A stretch of 64,000 bases of DNA from Candidatus Accumulibacter cognatus (GCA_013414765.1 CP058708.1:4273553-4337552), one strand, 5' to 3'; shown: positions 44,553 through 54,224, counted from the first letter of the stretch. Numbers and translations: made by a program. Notes: generated from the sequence alone by a model not told the origin.

Positions 44553-46853
44553 ATGTCCGAGCCCATCGTTTGTCAGCACATCCGCGTCAGCGGTGTCGTT
44601 CAGGGTGTCGGTTTTCGTCCTTTCGTCTGGCGACTGGCCAGGGAACTGGGTCTTGCGGGCTGGGTACGCAATGATTCGCGCGGTGTCGAAATCGAGGTCC
44701 GCGGCGCCGCTGCCCAGGTGCGGCATCTCATCGAGCGTCTGGAACTGGACGCGCCACCGCTGGCCCGGGTCAGTTCGGTGACCGCCCGCGATACGGTATC
44801 GGCGCGCGTCGGCGAAGGCTTCGTGATCATCGACAGCCGCAGCGGCCGGGCCGCGACGATGATCGGACACGACACGGCGGTCTGCCGTGATTGTCTGTCC
44901 GAGATGTTCGATCCCGGCAACTCTCGCTGGCGTTATCCCTTTACCAATTGCACCAACTGCGGGCCACGCTACACCATCAGCCGCAGCTTGCCCTACGACC
45001 GCGTGCGCACCAGCCTCAAACCCTTTGTGATGTGTCACCGCTGTCAGTATGAATACCGCCGGCCCGAGGACCGGCGTTTTCATGCCGAGGCCAATTGCTG
45101 CCCAAAATGTGGCCCCCATCTTTTTCTGCTCGACGGCGAAGGACACCGCCTGCCCGACGACCCGATCACCACTGCCCTGGCCCTGCTGCGCCAGGGGAAG
45201 ATCGTCGCCATCAAGGGCCTGGGAGGTTTCCATCTGGCCTGTGACGCCCGCAACGCGGTCGCCGTCGCCTTGCTGCGCGAGCGCAAGCAGCGCGACGAAA
45301 AACCCTTTGTGGTGATGCTGGCAAACGCCGCTTCGGCAGCTCGGCTGGTCCAGATCGGCATCGGCGAACCGGGCCTCATGGCGCTGCCGACACGCCCGGC
45401 GATTCTGCTCCGCAAACGCGGCAGTTGCGACGACGCGCTGCCCGGTGTCGCCCCTGGCCTGGCCTGGCTGGGCGTCATGCTGCCGTACACGCCGGTGCAG
45501 TTCCTGCTTTTCCACGAGGCTGCCAAACGCCCGGCAGGAATCGGCTGGCTGGAACGTGCGCAGGATCTCGCGCTGGTCATGACCAGCGCCAACCCCGGTG
45601 GCGAACCCCTGGTGGTCGGCAACAGCGAGGCCCTGCTGCGTCTCTACGGGATCGCCGACGCCTTTCTGATGCACGACCGCGATATCGTCACGCGTTGCGA
45701 CGACAGCGTCGCGCGGATCACCACTGGTGGCCTGCAGTTCATCCGTCGGGCGCGCGGCTACACGCCGCGCGCGATCAGGTTGCCGGTCTCCGGACCTTCG
45801 GTGCTGGCGGTCGGCGCCTGGTTCAAGAACACCATTTGTGTGACCCGTGGCGATGAAGCCTACGTTTCGCAACATGTCGGCGACCTCGACAATGCAGCCG
45901 TTTGCGATTTTCTCGAGGAAAGTGTCGAGCAGTTGCTGAAACTGCTGGGCGCCGAACCGGCGATCGTGGCGCACGACCTGCACCCGGATTTTCATTCGAC
46001 GCGTTTTGCCGCCGACTTTGCCCAGCAGCGTCGCCTGCCGCTGTTGGGCATCCAGCACCATCATGCGCACGCGGCGGCAGTGCTCGCCGAACACGGCCTG
46101 CGGGGCGCACACCTGGCGCTTTCGCTCGACGGCGTCGGCCTCGGGACCGATGGCGCGGCCTGGGGGGGCGAATTGCTGCGTGTTGACGGCCCCCGCTTCG
46201 AGCGCCTCGGCCATCTTTCGCCACTTGCGCTGCCGGGTGGCGACCGCGCCGCCAACGAGCCGTGGCGAATGGCCGCGGCAGTGTTGCACCAACTCGGTCG
46301 CAACCGCGAAATCGGCGAACGTTTTGTCGGCCAGCAGGCCGCGCCGGCCGTTGCGCAGATGCTGTCGGGCGACATCCATTGTCCGCCGACGACGAGCATG
46401 GGCCGGATTTTCGATGCCGCTGCCGGTCTGCTGGGCATCCGGGCAGTGATGGCTTACGAAGGGCAGGCGGCGATGTTCATGGAAGGCCTGGCGCAGTGTT
46501 ACGGCGACATTCTGCCGCTCGATCAGGGCTGGCGGATCGAACAGGGTCGCCTTGACCTGTTGCCGCTGCTGGCGGCCCTCGCGGATGAGAAGAATGCCGA
46601 GCGGGGCGCCGCGCTGTTCCATGCCACGCTGGCCGCCGCCATTGCCGACTGGGTGCGGGTCCTGGCGCCTGGCGAAAAGGCGGTGGTCGGCAGCGGCGGC
46701 TGTTTTCTCAACCAGGTGCTGGTGCGGGGCCTGCGCGCTCGCCTCGGTGCGCAAGGGATCAAACTTGTTGAGGCGCGCCAGGTGCCGCCCAACGATGGCG
46801 GACTGTCGGTCGGTCAGGCCTGGATCGCCCTGCAGCATCTGCTGGGCCATTAG
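44553..46853 (+). CDS. hypF: carbamoyltransferase HypF
   Basis: The 766-residue enzyme makes the CN ligands of the NiFe site from carbamoyl phosphate. An acylphosphatase domain (RVSGVVQGVGFRPFVWRLAR) is followed by two zinc fingers (VCRDCLSEM ... NCTNCGPRYT; MCHRCQYEY ... CCPKCGP), a YrdC-like domain (GKIVAIKGLGGFHLACDARN) and a Kae1-like C-terminal domain with IQHHHAHAAAVLAEHG and VVGSGGCFLNQVLVRGL. ATG 44553 follows hypB by 1 bp. Length is normal. Confidence 0.95.
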   Translation: MSEPIVCQHIRVSGVVQGVGFRPFVWRLARELGLAGWVRNDSRGVEIEVRGAAAQVRHLIERLELDAPPLARVSSVTARDTVSARVGEGFVIIDSRSGRAATMIGHDTAVCRDCLSEMFDPGNSRWRYPFTNCTNCGPRYTISRSLPYDRVRTSLKPFVMCHRCQYEYRRPEDRRFHAEANCCPKCGPHLFLLDGEGHRLPDDPITTALALLRQGKIVAIKGLGGFHLACDARNAVAVALLRERKQRDEKPFVVMLANAASAARLVQIGIGEPGLMALPTRPAILLRKRGSCDDALPGVAPGLAWLGVMLPYTPVQFLLFHEAAKRPAGIGWLERAQDLALVMTSANPGGEPLVVGNSEALLRLYGIADAFLMHDRDIVTRCDDSVARITTGGLQFIRRARGYTPRAIRLPVSGPSVLAVGAWFKNTICVTRGDEAYVSQHVGDLDNAAVCDFLEESVEQLLKLLGAEPAIVAHDLHPDFHSTRFAADFAQQRRLPLLGIQHHHAHAAAVLAEHGLRGAHLALSLDGVGLGTDGAAWGGELLRVDGPRFERLGHLSPLALPGGDRAANEPWRMAAAVLHQLGRNREIGERFVGQQAAPAVAQMLSGDIHCPPTTSMGRIFDAAAGLLGIRAVMAYEGQAAMFMEGLAQCYGDILPLDQGWRIEQGRLDLLPLLAALADEKNAERGAALFHATLAAAIADWVRVLAPGEKAVVGSGGCFLNQVLVRGLRARLGAQGIKLVEARQVPPNDGGLSVGQAWIALQHLLGH

Positions 46854-46866
46854 AGGAGCGCTGAGC

Positions 46867-47124
46867 ATGTGTCTTGCACTGCCTTGCCGGATCGTTGAAT
46901 TGCGGTCGGATGAGCGAGCGCTGATCGAAGTGGCCGGAGTGGGCAAGGAGGTTTCGCTGGCACTCGTTGAAGACGTCGCGGTCGGTGATTACGTGATCGT
47001 GCATGTCGGCTACGCGCTGACCCGGCTCGACCCCGAAGAAGCCGAAAAAACCCTGGCGCTGTTTGCCGAACTGGGCGAATCGGTTATGCGGGAGGCTGGC
47101 GCTGCAGGTGGATTGATCCAGTAA
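46867..47124 (+). CDS. hypC: hydrogenase assembly chaperone HypC
   Basis: The 85-residue chaperone begins MCLALPCRIVEL, with Cys2 that binds the Fe(CN)2CO unit and the large subunit. LALVEDVAVGDYVIVHVGYA is the OB-fold core. GAGGAGCGCTGAGC precedes the start. It is the last gene in this operon; hypD and hypE, needed for the same step, are not in the window. Confidence 0.93.
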   Translation: MCLALPCRIVELRSDERALIEVAGVGKEVSLALVEDVAVGDYVIVHVGYALTRLDPEEAEKTLALFAELGESVMREAGAAGGLIQ

Positions 47125-47160
47125 ATCAGTGACCTGCAATTCAGCCCGGGCTTGTCAGCC

Positions 47161-47200
47161 CCTCCTTTGAAATGGAGGCAAGGCCCTCGGGCCTTCTTGT
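47161..47200 (+). terminator. possible hairpin terminator after hypC
   Basis: Two small stem-loops lie back to back: CCTCC...GGAGG (47161-47178) and AAGGCCCTCGGGCCTT (47180-47195), followed by CTTGTGAT. The T-run is weak, so this is a tentative terminator between hypC and the polysaccharide genes. Confidence 0.45.
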
Positions 47201-47213
47201 GATCGGGGCGTGA

Positions 47214-48446
47214 ATGGCTAATTCCTTGCGGAAGAACTTCTCATGGAGTCTTGTCGGCAACATCGTTTATGCGTTGTGTCAATGGATGATGCTAATCATT
47301 ATCGCCCGTTTGGGAAATGCTCGGGACGTCGGCATTTATTCGCTTGCCCTGGCCATTTCTGCGCCGGTGATGCTTTTTTTGGGCATGAATTTGCGGGTGG
47401 CCATTGCCACCGATCAGAAACATCAATTCAATATTCAGGACTATTTAGCGTTGCGGGTCTGTTCCAGCACCGCTGCTGTGCTGATCATTTCATTTGCGTC
47501 CTTTTTCCTGTACAGGACCGAAAGCGATGTACTGATCGCCATCTTCATGGTTTCACTAATGAAATCGGTGGAGTCACTGAGTGATGTCTGTTACGGATTT
47601 TTCCAGAAGAACGAGCGCAATGACCTGATTTCCCAATCATTAATCCTGCGGGGGGTCAGTACGGTCTTGCTGCTGGTACCTGCTTATGTCTACCTCGGGT
47701 CTCTGACGGAATCGCTCGGAGTGGTCTTGTCGGTTTGGCTGACAATCCTGGTGGTTTTCGACGCACGTAAGCTGAGAAATATTTCGGCGACCGGAACCGG
47801 ACATCGATTCCGTTTTTCGCAATGCGCTGGTTTGCTCAAGGTCGTTTATCCGCTGGGTTTCGTTGCACTTCTTGATTCATTGACACCGAACATCACCCGC
47901 TACGCAGTCGAGTATTTTTTTGGCCTCGAAAAATTGGGGTACTTCTCCGCCATTGCTTATCTGATGGTGGCCGGAGGAACCGTTGCCGGCGCCTTGGGAA
48001 ATGCGGCAACTCCTCGGATGGCCCGACATTTTGCGAATAACGAATGGTCGGAATTTTGTCGGGTTGGTTTGACGTCGGTCCTGTTGGGTTCGGGTGTCGG
48101 AGTGTGTGGCCTGATGGTATCGGTTTTTTATGGCGAGCAATTGCTGGGCTTCATTTATGGCGAGCCATACATCGCGTATCAGCCGTGCTTCGTGATCGTC
48201 ATGCTGGCCAGTATTTTATGGTACGCTGCCGGCCTGACAGGGTGCATGCTGAACGCTGCCCGTCGGTTCGGACACCAGTTGCTGGCAAACTGGCTGGCCA
48301 TTTCAGCCGTTTGTATCGCCGTTGCCGGGTTGGGGCGCGAAGGCGGAATCAATGGCATCGCATGGGCGTTGGCGATAGGCATGGGAGCAAGATTGGCTGC
48401 GTCTCTGGGTTTGCTCTTCATGACGCTCCGGAAAGGCATGGGCTGA
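47214..48446 (+). CDS. polysaccharide flippase (Wzx-type, MOP superfamily)
   Basis: A 410-residue protein with about 12 predicted membrane segments, starting FSWSLVGNIVYALCQWMMLI and RLGNARDVGIYSLALAISAP, the N-terminal pattern of polysaccharide exporters. It would move undecaprenol-linked repeat units across the inner membrane. It begins a run flippase-acyltransferase-polymerase-glycosyltransferase with overlapping ends. AT-richer than the hyp operon, typical of surface-glycan loci. Confidence 0.85.
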   Translation: MANSLRKNFSWSLVGNIVYALCQWMMLIIIARLGNARDVGIYSLALAISAPVMLFLGMNLRVAIATDQKHQFNIQDYLALRVCSSTAAVLIISFASFFLYRTESDVLIAIFMVSLMKSVESLSDVCYGFFQKNERNDLISQSLILRGVSTVLLLVPAYVYLGSLTESLGVVLSVWLTILVVFDARKLRNISATGTGHRFRFSQCAGLLKVVYPLGFVALLDSLTPNITRYAVEYFFGLEKLGYFSAIAYLMVAGGTVAGALGNAATPRMARHFANNEWSEFCRVGLTSVLLGSGVGVCGLMVSVFYGEQLLGFIYGEPYIAYQPCFVIVMLASILWYAAGLTGCMLNAARRFGHQLLANWLAISAVCIAVAGLGREGGINGIAWALAIGMGARLAASLGLLFMTLRKGMG

Positions 48447-49028
48447 ATGTCAATATCCTACCTGTTGCGGAGAAGCGGTATCTTCCTCGCGCTTGTCCGC
48501 CTGCCATTCCGGATCATGAAGAGGATCGGGAATAAAATAAACACCTGGTGGTGGAAGCTGCATGTGTTGCGCCTGGGCCGCAATTCCCTTGTCGAGATGG
48601 GAGTTTCGATAGAGAACCCAAGGCAGGTCGCTGTCGGTGAGAATTGTCTGATCTGCCGTGACGCCACCCTTGTCTCGGAGACCATTGACGGAAATCTTTG
48701 CCTTGAGGATCGGGTGCAGATCAATCGAGGGGTCAAAATCGATCATACCGGTGGCGTGTTGATCAGGGAACACTCGTTGATCTCGGAAGGCGCGACCATT
48801 TACTCGCACACCCACGGAACAGACCCGCACTCCATTCCAAAAGGCATCCCTAAAACAATCGGCCCCAAGGTGTGGATCGGCGCGCACGCCCTCATCATGG
48901 AAAACTGCAGCAGCATTGGCGAGGGGAGCGTCGTTGCCGCTGCTTCCGTGGTGACAAAATCCATTGATCCACATGTCGTGGTGGCTGGCAATCCCGCACG
49001 GGTGATTCGCAGGCTTGGCAATGATTGA
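48447..49028 (+). CDS. hexapeptide-repeat acyltransferase
   Basis: The 193-residue protein has a left-handed beta-helix: repeats such as VAVGENCLICRDATLV, GVLIREHSLISEGATIY, IGPKVWIGAHALIMENCSSI and IGEGSVVAAASVVTKSI. Active-site His lies in SEGATIYSHTHGTDPHS. It resembles WbbJ/VatD-type sugar O-acetyltransferases, probably decorating the repeat unit. ATG overlaps the flippase stop (TGAATG). Confidence 0.85.
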   Translation: MSISYLLRRSGIFLALVRLPFRIMKRIGNKINTWWWKLHVLRLGRNSLVEMGVSIENPRQVAVGENCLICRDATLVSETIDGNLCLEDRVQINRGVKIDHTGGVLIREHSLISEGATIYSHTHGTDPHSIPKGIPKTIGPKVWIGAHALIMENCSSIGEGSVVAAASVVTKSIDPHVVVAGNPARVIRRLGND

Positions 49029-50373
49029 GAGGTTTCTCGCGATCATGGTCATGACCGGATTCCTGCTGATCCCCTGGGCAATCGAGCGTGGCCAGGGGAT
49101 CTTCGCTCCGCTGCGAACCTATTCGATACTGAGCTTCGTGACGACGGTTCCATATCTGCTGCTGCTCTCCTTCGACCCTTCGGTCATGTATCCGCCAGTT
49201 GCCCAGCATATTCGCTACAACGAGTTCAATGATTTGTTCCTGAAATATACCTTTGTTCAAGGGGTCGCGTATCTGTGCGTTTTCGCGGGATATCTGACTG
49301 CCGGACGGCTGTCGTTTGGCTGGGTGTCGTCCGCCGGTATGCCCAGGGTGTCTGCCCTGTCGGAGGGCACGGTCCTGAGGGCTGCCGTGATCGCTCTTCT
49401 GCTTGGCATGGCCCTGTGGATCGTGCAGGTGCAGCTTGTTGGCGGGTTGGAGTTTTTGCTTCTGAACCTGGGCGACCGCACCAGTCTCACCGCCGGCCTC
49501 GGCTATTTATCGACCGCGGCCAACGCCATGCTCGCCTTCAGCGTACTTTTGATGGCCTATTCATTTCAGTACGGCAATGGTATCGGGAAGAAAATCTGTT
49601 TGGCACTATTTTTTGTCATTGCGGCGATCAGTTATACTGTTTTCGGAGGCAGGAAGCATCTTCTGCATCTGCTGCTGATGCTGTTGTTGACCTGGCACTA
49701 TAGCATCAGGAAAATATATTCGGTCAGACCCTCTCATATTGCATTGGGTTTTTTCGTGGCATTTTATTTCGTCAGCGTTCTGCTGCTCAGACAGGGCGAT
49801 GCTCTCGAGTATTATATGAATCGCCCAGGTGAGCTTTTGGCGGATGTGCTGGACAACGTCAACATCTTTGTGATCCAGTTGAGTTATGTCGATACCTATA
49901 TGTTCATCATCAAGCATTTCGATCAGAATGACTACTGGTGGGGGCGCTCGTATATCGATCTACTGTATGCTCCGATACCAAGTACCCTCTTTCCCGATAA
50001 GCCACCAGTCGATGATGGCGTTTATATCCGGAGCTTGATGGAGGGATGGAACGTGATCCCGCCAACGCCGTTCTGGAAAATGTACCCTTCCTCCACACCA
50101 CCGGAAACCATCGGTATTGGCTACGCGAGTGCCGGGTTATTGGGTGTGGTGATCGGCATGTTCATCCTGGGAATGATCATCCGTTCCTCATATTCGTTCA
50201 TGATGTCGAGAAGAACCTTTTTCAGCCTTTATGTTTTCTTGATGGTCCTTCTCAATTTCCAGTTGACGAATCTGCGACTCGCCCAGTTTCTGACCAGTTT
50301 CCTGATCGCCTGGATGTTTTGCGGGGTCATGCTGCGCTACCGGAGGAGTGGAAGATTCGCCCGCTTGGTGTAA
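49021..50373 (+). CDS. O-antigen/exopolysaccharide polymerase (Wzy-type)
   Basis: A 450-residue multi-pass membrane protein (about 10-12 segments) with a large periplasmic loop near residues 290-350 (FDQNDYWWGRSYIDLLYAPI, PFWKMYPSSTPPETIGIGYA). The GxGYAS-like loop after a long periplasmic segment is typical of oligosaccharide repeat-unit polymerases. ATG 49021 overlaps the acyltransferase end by 8 bases. It follows an acyltransferase and a flippase, fitting a Wzx/Wzy pathway. Confidence 0.8.
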   Translation: MIERFLAIMVMTGFLLIPWAIERGQGIFAPLRTYSILSFVTTVPYLLLLSFDPSVMYPPVAQHIRYNEFNDLFLKYTFVQGVAYLCVFAGYLTAGRLSFGWVSSAGMPRVSALSEGTVLRAAVIALLLGMALWIVQVQLVGGLEFLLLNLGDRTSLTAGLGYLSTAANAMLAFSVLLMAYSFQYGNGIGKKICLALFFVIAAISYTVFGGRKHLLHLLLMLLLTWHYSIRKIYSVRPSHIALGFFVAFYFVSVLLLRQGDALEYYMNRPGELLADVLDNVNIFVIQLSYVDTYMFIIKHFDQNDYWWGRSYIDLLYAPIPSTLFPDKPPVDDGVYIRSLMEGWNVIPPTPFWKMYPSSTPPETIGIGYASAGLLGVVIGMFILGMIIRSSYSFMMSRRTFFSLYVFLMVLLNFQLTNLRLAQFLTSFLIAWMFCGVMLRYRRSGRFARLV

Positions 50374-50401
50374 GGCCTGTGCAATCCTTTCGCTTCGATC
50401 C

Positions 50402-51610
50402 ATGAACGGAAACGACATTTGCAATATGAAACGCAGGATTCTTGTCTTCAGTGATTATTATCTTCCCGGCTACAAGGCGGGAGGTCCGATCAAGAGCATT
50501 GCCAGCATCGTCGAAATGCTGGGGGATGATTTTTCGTTTTACGTGGTGACCTCGGCCAAGGATTTGGGTGAGTTGCAGCGATACGAAGGAATAAAACTTG
50601 GAGAATGGGTGAAGGTTGGCAAGGGTCATGTGTTTTATACCGACTCGGGCCTGCCGCCATGGAACGACCTGATGAAGTTGCTTTCCGGAAACTGGTCGTG
50701 TGTGTACCTCAACAGTTTTTTCTCCAGTCACACGATCAAGGTTCTGCTGGCACTGGGAATGCTTCGGAACAAGACTCCGGTGCTGCTCGCTCCGCGTGGC
50801 GAATTCTCGCCCGGAGCATTGAACCTGAAACGAAGGAAGAAGCAGTGCTACCTGGCAGTCGCAAGATTGATGGGGTACTACGATCGGGTCTGCTGGCACG
50901 CCTCAACGCCGCGTGAGCAATCGGAGATTTCGGCGTATTTTCCGTTGCCTCCGGATAGCAGGCGTGGGCCGGGTCGGTTTTTCGTGGCCGGGAATCTTTC
51001 AACGAACCCAGGGGGGGTCGCCAATCCCCTGCCGGAGAAACAGTCCGGTCAATTGCGGGTGGCCTTCCTGTCGAGAGTGGCGCGCAAGAAGAACCTGCAC
51101 TACGCGCTCAAGGTTCTCTCGGAGGCTTCCGGAAGCATCGCCTTCGATATCTGGGGGCCGCTCGAAGACCAGGCCTATTGGCATGAATGCCAGGCGATCA
51201 TCGAGACCGCACCGACGACTTTGCAGGTCATCCAGAAGGGGCCCATCGAGTCGAAGGATGTCGTCACCATGCTGGGCAAATACCACCTCTTTCTGTTTCC
51301 GACGCTGGGCGAGAACTTCGGGCACGTCATTCTTGAAGCCATGGCGGCCGGTTGCGCGATCCTGATCAGCGATGCCACCCCCTGGCGAGGCTTGCAGGAA
51401 AAGGGGTACGGCTGGGAGATCCCGCTTTCTCGGCCAGAATCCTTTGTCGCCGCCCTGAACGAAGCCGTAAGCTGGGACGCGGCAAGATTCGCGGAAGTGT
51501 CAGCGGCGGCTCGAACTGCCGCCGCTGCATACCTGGAACACGCTGGAAACGTCGATGCGAATCGAAGCATGTTCGCCGCCATGGTGAATTTTTCTTCAAA
51601 TGCTGCGTAG
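50402..51610 (+). CDS. GT4-family glycosyltransferase
   Basis: A glycosyltransferase of about 400 residues with a GT-B fold. ILVFSDYYLPGYKAGGPIKS is the N-terminal donor-side loop seen in WcaI/EpsF-type enzymes; PVLLAPRGEFSPGALNLKRR, RVAFLSRVARKKNLHYALKV (GT4 motif) and LFLFPTLGENFGHVILEAMA with the Glu pair mark the C-terminal NDP-sugar domain. Start may be 50402 or ATG 50426 (MKRRILVF); neither has a clear RBS. Last gene of the polysaccharide run. Confidence 0.83.
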   Translation: MNGNDICNMKRRILVFSDYYLPGYKAGGPIKSIASIVEMLGDDFSFYVVTSAKDLGELQRYEGIKLGEWVKVGKGHVFYTDSGLPPWNDLMKLLSGNWSCVYLNSFFSSHTIKVLLALGMLRNKTPVLLAPRGEFSPGALNLKRRKKQCYLAVARLMGYYDRVCWHASTPREQSEISAYFPLPPDSRRGPGRFFVAGNLSTNPGGVANPLPEKQSGQLRVAFLSRVARKKNLHYALKVLSEASGSIAFDIWGPLEDQAYWHECQAIIETAPTTLQVIQKGPIESKDVVTMLGKYHLFLFPTLGENFGHVILEAMAAGCAILISDATPWRGLQEKGYGWEIPLSRPESFVAALNEAVSWDAARFAEVSAAARTAAAAYLEHAGNVDANRSMFAAMVNFSSNAA

Positions 51611-51771
51611 CTCATTGACCGACCTGCGCCCGTTCTTGCCGACCCCGCTGGCCATCGGCCTCGCTGACTGGCCGGCCCGGCGCAAGGTCGACGCGATCAT
51701 TGCGCAGGGCCGCGAAGCCTGCGCTGAGCGCGAGCATTTCCTCAACCCTGACTTCCAGAAGGAGCCTGACA

Positions 51772-52022
51772 TGGCCGATTCTCTCAAGAACCGCGTGGGC
51801 CGCGTGATCGCTGGCGGACAAGCACTCATCGACCGCATCGAGAATCAAGCGCTCGCCGCGACCATGCAGCAATCGATTCGCGAGGCTGATGCGGTGATCG
51901 ACGACGTTCGCCATGAACTGGGTCTGGTCAGCGCCAACCGCCCTCTCGCGCAGCAACCGCATGCGAACCTGGATGCGCCGTATGAGAAACTGCGTCATCG
52001 CAGGCCGGGTAGACCGTCATGA
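51772..52022 (+). pseudogene. PspA/IM30-family N-terminal fragment
   Basis: ATG 51772 has a strong RBS (AAGGAG). The first ~58 residues (MADSLKNRVGRVIAGGQALI, READAVIDDVRHELGLVSAN) match the N-terminal helices of PspA/IM30 membrane-repair proteins, which are normally about 220 residues; the rest is lost and a short new tail reaches the NnrU start (ATGA overlap). The open frame extends back to 51600 with sequence of unknown origin (PLAIGLADWPARRKVDAIIA). Confidence 0.6.
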
Positions 52023-52597
52023 GCTATCTCGTCATCGGACTGATCGTTTTCCTCGGTGCTCATTCGCTACGCATCGTCGCCGGCGACTGGCGCGATGCTC
52101 AACTCGCCCGGCTCGGCGAAATGCGCTGGAAAGGCGTTTTCTCGCTCGCCTCGGCGCTCGGGTTGGCGCTGACCATCTGGGGTTATGGCCTGGCACACGT
52201 GGATTCCCCGGTCCTCTGGCTGGCGCCGCGGGGGATTCGCCACCTGGCCGCCCTGTTGACCCTGCCGGCGTTCATTCTGCTGGTCGCCGCCTTCGTGCCC
52301 GGCAGCCACCTGCAGGCAAAGGTCGGCCATCCGATGGTCGCTGGTGTCAAGCTCTGGGCATTGGCACATCTGCTGGCCAACGGCAGCCTGGCCGACGCGA
52401 CCCTGTTCGGCGCCTTTCTCGTCTGGGCCGTGGCGAGTTTCGTCTCCTTGCGCCGCCGCGACCGGATTGCCGGACGGACCTACCCGGTGCGTGGCTGGGC
52501 CAGCGATGCGCTGGTGTTCGGCATTGGCCTCGTCGGCTGGCTGGGCTTTGCCTTCTACGGCCATGCCTGGCTGATCGGCGTAAAGCCTTTCGGCTGA
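52019..52597 (+). CDS. NnrU family membrane protein
   Basis: A 192-residue protein with about five membrane segments. MSYLVIGLIVFLGAHSLRIV, GHPMVAGVKLWALAHLLANG and SDALVFGIGLVGWLGFAFYG are NnrU hallmarks (xHPMxxGxxxWAxxHLLxNG). NnrU is linked to nitric oxide/denitrification regulons and is thought to aid NO reductase function or related isoprenoid chemistry. It overlaps the PspA fragment by 4 bases. Confidence 0.87.
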   Translation: MSYLVIGLIVFLGAHSLRIVAGDWRDAQLARLGEMRWKGVFSLASALGLALTIWGYGLAHVDSPVLWLAPRGIRHLAALLTLPAFILLVAAFVPGSHLQAKVGHPMVAGVKLWALAHLLANGSLADATLFGAFLVWAVASFVSLRRRDRIAGRTYPVRGWASDALVFGIGLVGWLGFAFYGHAWLIGVKPFG

Positions 52598-52612
52598 CGG
52601 AGGCTCACCCTG

Positions 52613-53068
52613 GTGGGTTTGATCCGCGCGCTCGCCGGTGCTGGTGCTGGTGTCCTATGCCTCCTGCTATTCAGCGTCGCTGGCCTGGCGGAGGAACTGC
52701 CTCGCGGCGAGGATTCCGGTGGTCCGCTGACCGACCCGAGCCATTGGCCGAAGTGGCTGCCCGAGAGCTCCGACGCCGGTGACCTCAGCCTGCCGGCAAT
52801 CGCCCCCTTGCCGCCGCTGACGATGGCGGCCGGTGATCCGATCCGACAGCGTTTCACGGATCAGGCGCTCGTCCAGACGTGGGCAAGCGGGCCAGCGTCG
52901 CTGCCCTGGAACCGTCTTGCCCTCGAACTGATCGTCAAATATCAGCAGAACCCGCTGCGCGCGGCGCGCATGCTCGCGCACCTGCACGCGGCGGCCCATG
53001 ATGCCATCGTCTATCCGGCGATTCTCTGCACCGCCTGGGCGGCGGAGAGGATCGGGATATTCTGGTAG
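52613..53068 (+). pseudogene. secreted PAP2/vanadium haloperoxidase-like protein, 3' truncated
   Basis: GTG 52613 opens a protein with a signal peptide (LAGAGAGVLCLLLFSVAGLA). WNRLALELIVKYQQNPLRAA, RMLAHLHAAAHDAIVYPAIL matches the N-terminal helix of PAP2-type acid phosphatase/haloperoxidase proteins. The frame then runs into the opposing PIN-toxin gene and stops, so the catalytic half is missing. A 14-bp-scale junction near 53015 marks the truncation. Confidence 0.55.
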
Positions 53069-53430
53069 CTGCCCAGGGTCAAGAGATCGGCATCGCCCGA
53101 CACGATCCAACCGGTACCCGCCGCGAGGGCTGCGGCGATGACCTGATCGTCGTCGGCATCGTCGGGCACCACGCGGGGGACATGTTCCGGTTCGACGACT
53201 TCCATCGCCTCGACGTAATCGGCCAGAACCTCGCGCACCATCCTGCCGATGATCGCCAGCCGCTTGGTCGCCGAGGGCCGCGTGAGCACGTCGGCCAATT
53301 CATCGAGCAGGGCCGGGCTGGTGAAAAGCCTGGCCTCGCCGCGGCTTCGGATCGCATCGAGCAACTGCTAAGGCGTGCCGCGCCACAACAGCGCCGACAG
53401 CACCACGTTGGTATCAAGAACGATCCGCAC
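53011..53430 (-). pseudogene. PIN-domain toxin with an in-frame TAG
   Basis: From GTG 53430 the frame reads VRIVLDTNVVLSALLWRGTP, then TAG (53368-53370), then QLLDAIRSRGEARLFTSPAL and DADDDQVIAAALAAGTGWIV plus SGDADLLTLGSYQNIPILS. These are the full PIN motifs with the four acidic residues, interrupted only by the amber codon. An internal start would lose the first catalytic Asp. The antitoxin gene upstream overlaps by 17 bases. Confidence 0.75.
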
Positions 53431-53683
53431 CCGAACCCTTCGCCTGTTGCCGCGCCCGGCGTTCCGCGCGTGCGGCCTTCACTTCGGCCGCGATTTCCTC
53501 TTCCGTCATCGGCACCACGCCGGCCGCTTCCAGCGCTGGCGCAATCGCCAGCAGCCGATCCAGTGCCGTGCGCTTCCTCGCCTTCCCGGCGAGGAATTCC
53601 ACGAAGTCCTCCACCTCCGCCACCTGCTGCGGCGAAAGCGTCCTCAGCTTCGAGATCAAAGCCTGTTCCACAGTCGCATTCAT
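53414..53683 (-). CDS. antitoxin of the PIN toxin
   Basis: An 89-residue protein. LRTLSPQQVAEVEDFVEFLA, GKARKRTALDRLLAI and VPMTEEEIAAEVKAARAERR fit the small helical antitoxins (DUF2281/VapB-like, QVxEVxDFVxFLxxK) that precede PIN toxins. It overlaps the toxin start by 17 bases. With the toxin broken, it would be an orphan antitoxin. Confidence 0.7.
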   Translation of the reverse strand: MNATVEQALISKLRTLSPQQVAEVEDFVEFLAGKARKRTALDRLLAIAPALEAAGVVPMTEEEIAAEVKAARAERRARQQAKGSGADRS

Positions 53684-53702
53684 CGTCGAACCCCGGTTGC
53701 CG

Positions 53703-54065
53703 TCAGCGCGCCAGCGCCTGCAAGTGTTTCTTGGTCAGGAAGGCATCGAGCAGCTTCTTGATCACATTCTTGTCGTCGTCGGGCAGTTGCTCCACCTCCT
53801 GGAACTGCTTGAGCAATTCCCGATCCTCGAAGCGCGCCTTGGCCGCTTCGTCGGCGGCGCCATCGAGCAGATAGTCGCTGGTCACACCCAGGGCGTCGGC
53901 CAAGCGTTTCAAGGTATCGCCCGACGGGCGCGAGGTGCCGCGCTCGAAGCGGCCGATGTGGGTGTAATGCAGCCCGGCCAGTTGGCCCAGGTCGGTCTGC
54001 GACAGGTTCTTCTGCTTGCGCAGCTCCTTGAGCCGCTGCGCGAAGCCGTCCAGTTTCTCGGTCAT
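53703..54065 (-). CDS. XRE-family transcriptional regulator
   Basis: A 120-residue protein with an N-terminal HTH_3 domain: FAQRLKELRKQKNLSQTDLG, QLAGLHYTHIGRFERGTSRP, LKRLADALGVTSDYLLDG. The C-terminal helical part (FQEVEQLPDDDKNVIKKLLD) resembles the regulator half of HigA/phage repressors. ATG 54065 follows GGAG by 9 nt; earlier starts to 54143 lack an RBS. Located in a toxin-antitoxin-rich region. Confidence 0.82.
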   Translation of the reverse strand: MTEKLDGFAQRLKELRKQKNLSQTDLGQLAGLHYTHIGRFERGTSRPSGDTLKRLADALGVTSDYLLDGAADEAAKARFEDRELLKQFQEVEQLPDDDKNVIKKLLDAFLTKKHLQALAR

Positions 54066-54224
54066 ATCCAGCATCTCCGTCATGTGGAGGGATTCGAATG
54101 TGACCATGTTGCCGAATTTGTAAGGAGAAATCAACGCTTTCATGCTCGAATATGGGCTATTGGCGCTTGATATGGTAAAGCACGTTCGCTAGATTCTCAA
54201 GCATATTTGCTTGATTGAAAGGTC

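Noticed and set aside
44376..46946. 856-codon minus-strand frame opposite hypF
   Set aside because: Same effect; hypF domains are complete on the plus strand.
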